From the NCBI RefSeq assembly GCF_027579695.1, contig NC_083583.1, positions 5,998,760 through 6,062,759 of the forward strand: a stretch of 64,000 nt of DNA, in the 5' to 3' direction. Shown here piece after piece: positions 38,901 through 48,049 of the stretch (position 1 is its first letter; every line of letters starts with the position of its first letter). Under the pieces are notes generated by a model. That model saw only the letters and a list, made by a program, of their open reading frames with translations. It ran no database searches and was not told the origin of the DNA. The translations under genes and the position numbers were made by a program. Source of the DNA: Neoarius graeffei (lineage: Eukaryota; Chordata; Actinopteri; Siluriformes; Ariidae).

Positions 38901-41900
38901 CCCACAGTCCAAAGACATGCAGGTTAGGTTAACTGGTGACTCTAAATTGAGCGTAGGTGTGAATGTGAGTGTGAATGGTTGTCTGTGTCTATGTGTCAGC
39001 CCTGTGATGACCTGGCGACTTGTCCAGGGTGAACCCCGCCTTTCACCCGTAGTCAGCTGGGATAGGCTCCAGCTTGCCTGCGACCCTGTAAAAGGATAAA
39101 GCGGCTAGAGATAATGAGATGAGATAAATAAGCCAAATCTAAAAATGGGGGCTGGATGAATTTGAAGAAGAAATGAAACTAATTTAACGGAGCTGGGGAT
39201 GAGTAGCATGCAATGGTGTAACATGGGGGAAAAAAATTAAAAATTCAGGTTTTGATTTTATGTACTGAAATAACTATTAGGCACAATTTTTACAATATCT
39301 ATATAAATTAGTTGTTTTTACCCATTTTAACCTTGAAATCAGCATTTTAATGATTACCCATAATGCATTGTTTATTGCGCTAAAACAAGCAAAAACGTCA
39401 TAAGACAGTGGAAATACTACCTTTACTACCTTCACGTGGCGTCTTTCTCGATCGCACGTGCCTAGAAGCGTACCTTCTAGAACATTCCTGGGTGGTCGCG
39501 GACTGTCACGTAGCCTAGTTCGGTTGTGAAACTCGCTAGGATGGAGTATTTTCGCGAGTTTAGTGGCAAACTTTTGCGCCGCAGTTTCTCTATTCTCGAA
39601 ATTTGTAACCTGAAACCCTACAATAAATGTTTCATAATGTTTGGGATTTTGAAAAATGCTTCTAGCAAGTTTATTTCGCTGTATTTTTCCGTGAAACTTG
39701 GCATAAATCATCCTTAAGTGATGAGCATGACATTGTTATTTTGGTCTGGGTCACGGAGTTAGTTGGAAGCGGGAGAAATGAGAGTTTCTCAACTACAGCA
39801 GCACTTCTCACCATAGATGGCTGGCGTGTTTCACAGCGTTTGGGATTTACTAAATTGACTAAATCTCTAGATCTACTGAAGCTACGAGGACATAAATCAC
39901 CAGGATTCTAATTTACTGGGTGAGAAGTATTATATATATTTTTTGAAAGGTTTATTCGCGCTACAAGTCCATGAAAGTTGGAATTGTTCGTGAAGGGGTT
40001 AGTCAGATTTTGGTAGCGTGATGCGCACAACAAGCAAAAGAAAAAAAACACATTTCCTTGCTTTATCAAAATTATTTTTGATACATTAAAAGACTGTTTA
40101 TAATATTTAAGCGAATTATTATTATTATTATTATTATTATTTTTTATTATAGAGAATATTTGATCAAAACTTTCAAAACAGCATTCAAAGTGATTTTTCA
40201 CGGGTGTAAATGTTGTGTGACGTCCATAATTACGTTAAATTTTAAGAACTAAAATTCTGTTAAAAATTCTAGATTTGTGCTAGTCTGGTTAACACCAGAC
40301 CATATCACAAGTGAAATATGGTCTGGAATCCGCCTATTGAATTTCTCGTAGGGGAGGTGTGGTTTACGATTGTCAACGGCCGTTTATTGGACGTTGCGAA
40401 TGTCTATCATTTGGCGTATATGTAGCCCATGGCCAATCATGGCAGTTGTGCCCGGTGACGTAGTTAGAGCGACGAAGAGAAGGAAAGAGAAGGCAAAACA
40501 AAAATAGGAAAACAGTGGCACCGAACGATTACTGCCGTTTGTGCAAGACAAATATGAGAGAAGCTGGTTTGGTTAGTTTGGTTCGTATCGCTCGCCGCCA
40601 TGTTAAATGTGATCCGTAAACAGTCCCAAATAAACTACAAGCTTCCGTTTGTCGAGTAGTACGCGTCACCGTCTTTCCACCCCTCCCCACTCTCTGATTG
40701 GCTCCCTAACTCAGGCGAGCCTTTCGACCATAGTCTCCATGCTGTCTTTTCAGATCGGAACGATGGTGCAAAGCAGCATGGGATTTCCCAGGCTAGATTT
40801 GTGCATCATTCTGGGGTTTTGCTGAATAATACTTTAGGGAGTTCTCTTACAATGCTGAAAATTCAATGAGTTTTGGTGAAATTCTAGAAAAGTTATTTAC
40901 ATTTTAATGCGCCTGATGGCGATTGTGCTCACACAGCGTGCTACTCGTATGCTGTGTTTAATGGACCGAACACGGCTTGCAAACGTAAGAAAGTTTCAGA
41001 AATCCTCATGCAGTGTGCCATGTTGTCCACAAGGTGGCAGTAGAAACCCATTCTGCTCTCTGGCTTTAAGAGCCTTGTCATGTTTTTCAAGAGTTGTTTG
41101 TTTTATTGGGATATTAAAAATGGCTTTCTGTGTTGGCAAATAAAATGTGGGATAAATTAAAGAGGATTTTCTGCTTTAGTGGTTTTGAAACAGCAGGTGA
41201 GCTGCTCGTTCAGAGATCAGCACCAGGCAGCGGCGCGGTGACGGTCACTGCCACAGCATTGGGTCTGCTTTAGCACCGTGTGCAAGCTTGAAGTGGTTTT
41301 GTCACACATCTGCCATTCTTGGATGCAGTCTGATGTTTACTCGAGGATCAGAGAACGCCATTTCCCGGTGCTCTGTTCCCGTCGGATCGCCATCCTCCTG
41401 TCAGATCGTCATCCTTGATGATTTTTTTTTTTCTTTTTTCTTTGTAAAGTCTCAGAAATCTCACGGTGGGGAAAATTCCCCCAGAACAATGAGTCTGGGG
41501 GGAAAACCGTTTTCAAATACTTGTAAACATTCTTCATCAGTAATGTTCTATTTACAAACCACCCACTATTTTCTTTCTTTCTTTCCTTCCCCATTGGCTC
41601 ATGTTGAAGTCCAACGTGTAAATATTTTGTCCCTTTTTTCCAGGCTCGGTGATACAAAACCGGCCCCGGACTGAACTGCGGCTTTTATTGTGATTAAACA
41701 TGTGTTGGCGGTGTTTTTGGTGACATTTACAAGGGTCAAGATGCTGCCCCCCCGTCTAAGTGCAGTAATGGCTTTAAAAGCATGTTCTCTTAAATGTTAA
41801 AACAGTGATATTTTCCTTTCCTAAACACGATACTTGGATTAAAGCCATGTTTTGGTTTTAAATCCGCTCTTAAGCTGCTATCTCGGTGTTTTTTTTTTTT

Positions 41901-44900
41901 TTTTTCTCTTTTCGCCTACGTCTGGCCTCCTCTATGAGCTGGCTGTTCAATCACTTAAAAAAGCAGTTCATATGATAGAGGGGAAAAAAAACCCCCAACA
42001 AACTCCTGAAGCAACCGAATAATGCAGAATAATCCGATGTGATGAAGCCATTTTCCTCGAGCGCTAGCCATGGCTCTGGCTTGATGGAGAAACCTTGCTT
42101 TTCATACTCTGGATAATTTAGTGCCAGAACAGTATTTTATTTCGAGCAGAACCTCTGCTCCTGTTGGTCAAGACCCCGTAAACGGGGACGAGGGTTATTT
42201 ATAGATCCCTGGACGTGTTATCAGGTGGAGAATTTGTGTTCAGGCTGGAGAGGATTTTCTGCAGGGTGTCCAAGCGTAAAGGTTTCTATTTCTAAAACAA
42301 GTGCTGTAGCGGAGACGCCAGCTTGAACACCACCGAGATTCAGAATTAAATAAGGGGTGTTCACACGGCACATATTTGCATCGATGTATTTTGTTGCGAT
42401 ATATCTTACACCGGTGTAAATTTTGTGGCGTGTTCACACATCACAAACCTGCTTACTAGAGAGAAGCGTGTTAGCACCGGTGCAGCCCCACTTGCGTTCA
42501 CATGGCAGTTTTTGCGACCGTGCTATACGATAGTAATAATGCGGAAATGAAATATGCACATGCGTGAAAATGTACTTCCTTTTCCCGGTTGTCATGGCGT
42601 CACCAAGCGCCGGGAAAACAACGTGGATGAAGACGCGCAGTTCTGGGGGCGTCGTGGCTCAGGTGGATAAGGCGCCATACCATAAATCCGGGGACCCGGG
42701 TTCGATTCCGGCCCGAGGTCATTTCCCGATCCCTCCCCGTCTCTCTCTCCCGCTCATTTCCTGTCTCTACACTGTCCTATCCAATAAAAGTGAAAAAAGC
42801 CCCCAAAAAATCTTAAAAAAAAAAAGACACGCAGTTCTGTTGTTGTTGATGTTCGCCATTTTGGAAGCGCAAAATACCAGGATGCAAATTATGCAATGCC
42901 CGTATGTAATCAGCTCTCCTCACGCGTAGCGAGTCTACCCCTGTAGCGTTCAGACGTCCCATTTTATATCGGTGCTGCCCCGCAAACTAGCATTTACTCC
43001 GGAGTAAATTTCTTAAACCACCTCCCGAGCAGGGTTAGATTTGCACCGGTTTAAGCAGCTTTCAGGAGCGACACCGGGATAACTTTGTACCGTGTGAACG
43101 CTCTACCAGGGCAGCCCCGGTGCTACACCGGAGTAAGACTACGTTCAGACTGCACCCTGAAACGACCCATATCCGATTTTTTTTGCCCATATGCGACCTG
43201 TATCCGATTTGTTATTGACAATCTGAACAACACAGATCCGATTTTTTTTCACATGCGACCCAGGCCGCTTGGATATGTGGTCCTAATTCCGATGCGTATC
43301 CGTTATTTTCACATGCGACTGCAGTCTGACCGGACAGGTCGCGTTCATGCGACCTACACGTCATCAACAAGAGACAAACGTCACTATTCTGTGTTGGCTA
43401 ATCCCGCCTCTTTGGTGGAAAACAACAACAATGGCGGACGACAACTCGGCAGGCGGCCATGGAGATGCTGCAGAAACCTCCGAGGGCACCCAATGGAGGG
43501 ACGGTGAGGTGCTTGAATTACTTAACATTTGGGGGGATAAAGCTATGCAGGCGAAATTGGAGGGGTCATACCGAAACCGCGCTGTTTTTGAAGCAATAGC
43601 GAAAGCACTGGCCGAGCGCGGGTACACGAGGTCCTGGCTTCAGTGCCAGCGAAAGGTGAAGAGCCTTCGTGCTAAATATAAAGAAGCTAAGGATGCCAAC
43701 AAAAGAAGCGGCCGGCGTCGTGTGACATGTCCACATTACGACCTTGCGTATTACGTAGATGTGCTTATTACGTTTCAATTTGCGCATGCGGGACACTTTT
43801 GAGTCGTTTTCCGTTCGTATTGGAGATCGCATACAAGTCTCATATAATTGGTAATGTGAACGGCCTAACAAAAAAATCGGATTTCACAACAAATCGGATA
43901 TGGGTCGTTTCAGGTTGCAGTCTGAACGTAGTGTAAAAGTTGCCGTGTGAACACGCCTATATACGTATAATGTTTAGAGCAAGTTAAAAGTGGACGCCGT
44001 GCTTTTGCTCCTCATGATGGCGCCTGCGAAGCGTTTTGGCCCGGGGACTAGAAAGCGGTAGCTAATGTAACATAATGCATTTTGTGAGCTGGTTAAGTGC
44101 GTTCATACAGACGAAAATAATTTTATGATCCTGATGGAGTTTGAATCGTTGCCCAGGAAGTGGGAAGGTAAAGTGAGTGTTTATTGATTAAGACATCCGT
44201 GTCTACGTGCCGTTTTAATTTAAAGGTAATGTAGAGAACCTATCATGTAACAGGTTTGGCTGGTTTAGTTTAGTTCAGGCTGTAGATAATTTCTCTTTCT
44301 GACCCTGAAATTAGCTCCGCCCCCACACCGAACAGTTACTTTCGTCGTTTGATTTTTGTTTGTCTCACTGTCTCCTGTGGTATTGCAGAGCGGCTGGGGG
44401 TATAATGTTCGCGTTTGCATCTGTACCTCCATGAGTCAGACTTCTACCACGTTACCATGGGAGCCGTGTCTCTATGGCGAGCTCCCTTCCTAGGCGTGGC
44501 ACAGCAAAGCGTCATTCTCCGTCTATCTGCTCAAGCCTCACGCGTGTCCATCGTGTGCTGCAGGCAGATACTCGTGGGACATTTGATTTTTGTTTATTTT
44601 TCTGTCTTTCGAAATTAGTTTGAACTCTAACGGTTTTTCCGAATCATTTTACTTGTTTTGGTCGGTTTCCTGATTTCTGCCCTGGCCACTGTTTGATAGT
44701 CTGGCTAACGCAACTTCAAAGCTCTGCGAGCATTTGGTCTGGCCAAGATATTCAGCCCAACCGTTTCCCAAAGCGCGTGGTTGACCCGCCTCCCTGAAAT
44801 GCCTCAGTTTGCTACTGGTCGAAGCCAGAAAAGGCTGTGACGAAGCTTAAACCAATCACATCACTCTTTCCTCTGACGTATGTGGCGCGACGGGGCTAAC

Positions 44901-46787
44901 TGGTAGATTAAACTCTTACCGAAGCCGGTCGGGAGCAAGGCGAAAACGGCCTTCCTTTCAATAAACACCTCCGGGGCTGCTCTTTGCTCCGTTTTCAATT
45001 AAGTCGCCTCGTGCGACCGGACCACCGCGAATTTCGAGCCCTGCTCTCACTCCTGCTTTGTGGGGTTTTTTTTTTTTTCATCCCTCATTTTTCTTCCCAT
45101 TGGCTTCAGTTCATCTGTCTATCTATTTCTCTCTCACTTTGCTCTCATCTCTCTCGCTCTGTCTTGAATATTTAATTTTTTGCTCTGCAAGCACTCGTAT
45201 TTCCTTCAGGAAATGCACATCTAGATTTATTTATTTATTTATTTATTTATTTTCCCCCCGTGTGTGTGTGAGAAGTTGTGCTGTGGCTTCATTTCCCTTT
45301 CGATTTGTTTTGCAAAGTGAGTTCTCAGCAAAATAAAACCTCGTTGTGAGAACATGAGATTTTGTCTGATTCAGCTTAAGGGGTGAAGTTTAATTTAGTT
45401 ACGTAACTTTGCGTTAAGGTTCTTTTAATGAACACACTTGTTAGTTAATGCTTAAACTATTACTGATGAGAAATGGTCAATAATTGTTTTTTGTTTTTTA
45501 CTGAAATTCTTCTGCGTTAACTGTTAAACTTTATTACAGCATTTTATCTAAATGTTAACTCTGGTTTCGAGGTGGAAACATTAAAACTTTAGTTTCATTT
45601 AACGCCTGCTGCAGACATGCTTGTTAAAGTGCACATCACGGGTAAATTCAGGAGCAAGATCAATGTAATTCTCCTGTTTTATATTAAACTTTGGTCAAAT
45701 ATCTGTAACATTCTGCATTCTCTGCAATTTTTTTTTACCTTGCGCAATACCGGAAAAATTCAGTTGAAATCAAGTCATTTGAGGCGAATTGGCCCGCCTC
45801 TGAAAAAACTTGGCATTTGGATTTCCCGGCAAACATTGATTTTCGTGACGTCGCGTGCGGGACGCCTCCTTCTGAATCCTACGTCAGCGCTGGTTTGTTT
45901 ATGAGAAAACGACCTGGTGGTTTTCTGCAAATTTCTTTAACGTTATCGCGTAATTATTAAAATGGTTAACAGATGTATCGTAGGAGGGTGTAGCAACACC
46001 AATCATGATGGGATTAGTACTCATCATTTCCCAAAAGACCGGACAATGAGAGAGAAACGGGAGCGCTTGGTCTACACAGGCTGTGCACTGAAACCGTGCA
46101 AAGCTCTCGCAGCCTGCTGGCGCTTCCGCAGGTGACGTCACGAATCTGGCTCCAGACTCCGTTGGGATTTTTCCAGATGTGTTTTATTTTTTTCTGCTGT
46201 AGACAGATGGCCTTGTGCAAAATTACCCTTCTGGATGAGTGTGTAAAGGGACGCACTTTCATATAAAAAAAAAAAACACAAAATTGATCCAGAATATGCC
46301 CTTCAAGGTTTTCGTGTCAGTCATGGACTTGGATTTACTCCGTGATGGTGTACATGTTGAGATTAAAATTCTCCGATGATGCATACGTGGTGAGGAGTCG
46401 CTGAATTTTTACCCAGGAATCTGGAAATGCATTTACGTGCCTGTGCACAGTATTAAAATGTAAATATAAACCTTTAAAGGTTAGTTTTGTATTTGTTTCA
46501 GGAAGTGAAAATTTCACTTTTTTTAAAACTCAAATGATTTTCAAATTTTTCTTTTTTTTTCAAAAAAGGGAAAAGACAAGTGTAAAAAGATTATCATGAT
46601 CCCATAATTTGTTTTGACATAATTTATCGATTGTAAAATTGTAACGTCCAGCTAGCTTTGGTAGTTTCACTCAACTTTTGCATGTCTGCTAGTTTAAAAT
46701 TGATTTAATCTGGGTGTGGATTTTTTTTTTTTTTTGGATAATTCATATAAAATCTTCTTGAGCAGCATTTTACACTTGATTATTGAG

Positions 46788-46856
<69 letters not shown>

Positions 46857-47999
46857 GAGTTCAGATGCAAAACCCTCTAAACGCCATCTCCGTGAAAAAT
46901 GAGTTAAGGATGTTGTGTGAATCCTGGTTACATCTAGTATATGCAAATGAAATATTTTTGTAAAAAAATAAAATAAAAACCACTCCCCGTCTTGTCTAAA
47001 AAATCGGTTTAATATCAAACCCCTCTAAACCCCGCTTCGATTTAGCAACAAAAGCCTCTATATTCAACAACCAATCAGAACGTCACTTGGACTCACGTGC
47101 TTTAACGCTAGTAAACAAAGTCTCATCAGGGAAGCTGCAACTTTATTCAGAGGGAGATTTCGCGAATTGCCAGATAATACCAACATGGATTACGATGGCA
47201 TGGATGAACCTGTCCTCCAGACAGTGAATGGGCGGAGAAAACGTCGCGTTGTTGAAAATCATGTTTGCTATAAAGCGAAAATGAACCGATATAGTGGCGA
47301 AAATACTGAAAATGGAATAGCCTGCAATTACAACAGGATGATGTGCGCTGCGGCAAGCTTAACTCAGAACGACCTGGCATACTTTAAAAATCAGCTATAC
47401 ACATCTAAAGTTGAACAGGACGCTATACTTCTGTCCCACTTGGAGATTATGCTGGTTCAACGGAGGAGGGAACAAGTTGATGATGAAGACAAGAGACGGC
47501 AGAGAGACGTGACCATCAAATACTCCGTTCTGAAGGAAGATAAAACAAGGGTTCCTGAGTGGTGTTGGTATTATTAGGTATTACCTAAAAATATGGTGCA
47601 ATTTGCTCATGATCATAGGTCCCATTATTAAATTAGCTATGAGTGAGCCAACCACACCACCATCACCATCACAACCACCCCATATGTGTGGTATCATAAT
47701 TTTCAATATTTTCAGTTGTATCTTTGGTGGTTTTGTAACACTTACCTATGTCTGTAAGGAAAAAATGGATTTAGAGGTTTTTGCACACAAACCACATATG
47801 GATTTAGCTGGTTTTGACGCTTGCTAAAAAATAGTAATTTGGCTAAAGTAACATTTATGAGATTAACATATATTTTTCACTAACTAATAACCTTGTGATT
47901 TCAAATAAAACTAGCTTTCTATACTTAAATATGAAGGCCTGATAAAAAATGGCCTTTTTCTCAAAAAGTGGTCAAATGGATTTAGGGAGTTTTGCATCT

Positions 48000-48049
<50 letters not shown>

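Larger units (their letters stand above)
42353..43958 (-). mobile_element. Harbinger-like element, GGGGTGTTCACAC termini (copy 3), doubly interrupted
   Basis: Ends AGGGGTGTTCACACGGCA and TGCCGTGTGAACACGCCT, flanked by ATA (42350-42352, 43959-43961). It lacks the 91-bp MITE of copies 1 and 2 and is instead interrupted by a SINE (42647-42825) and a true Harbinger element (43137-43933). Confidence 0.92.
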
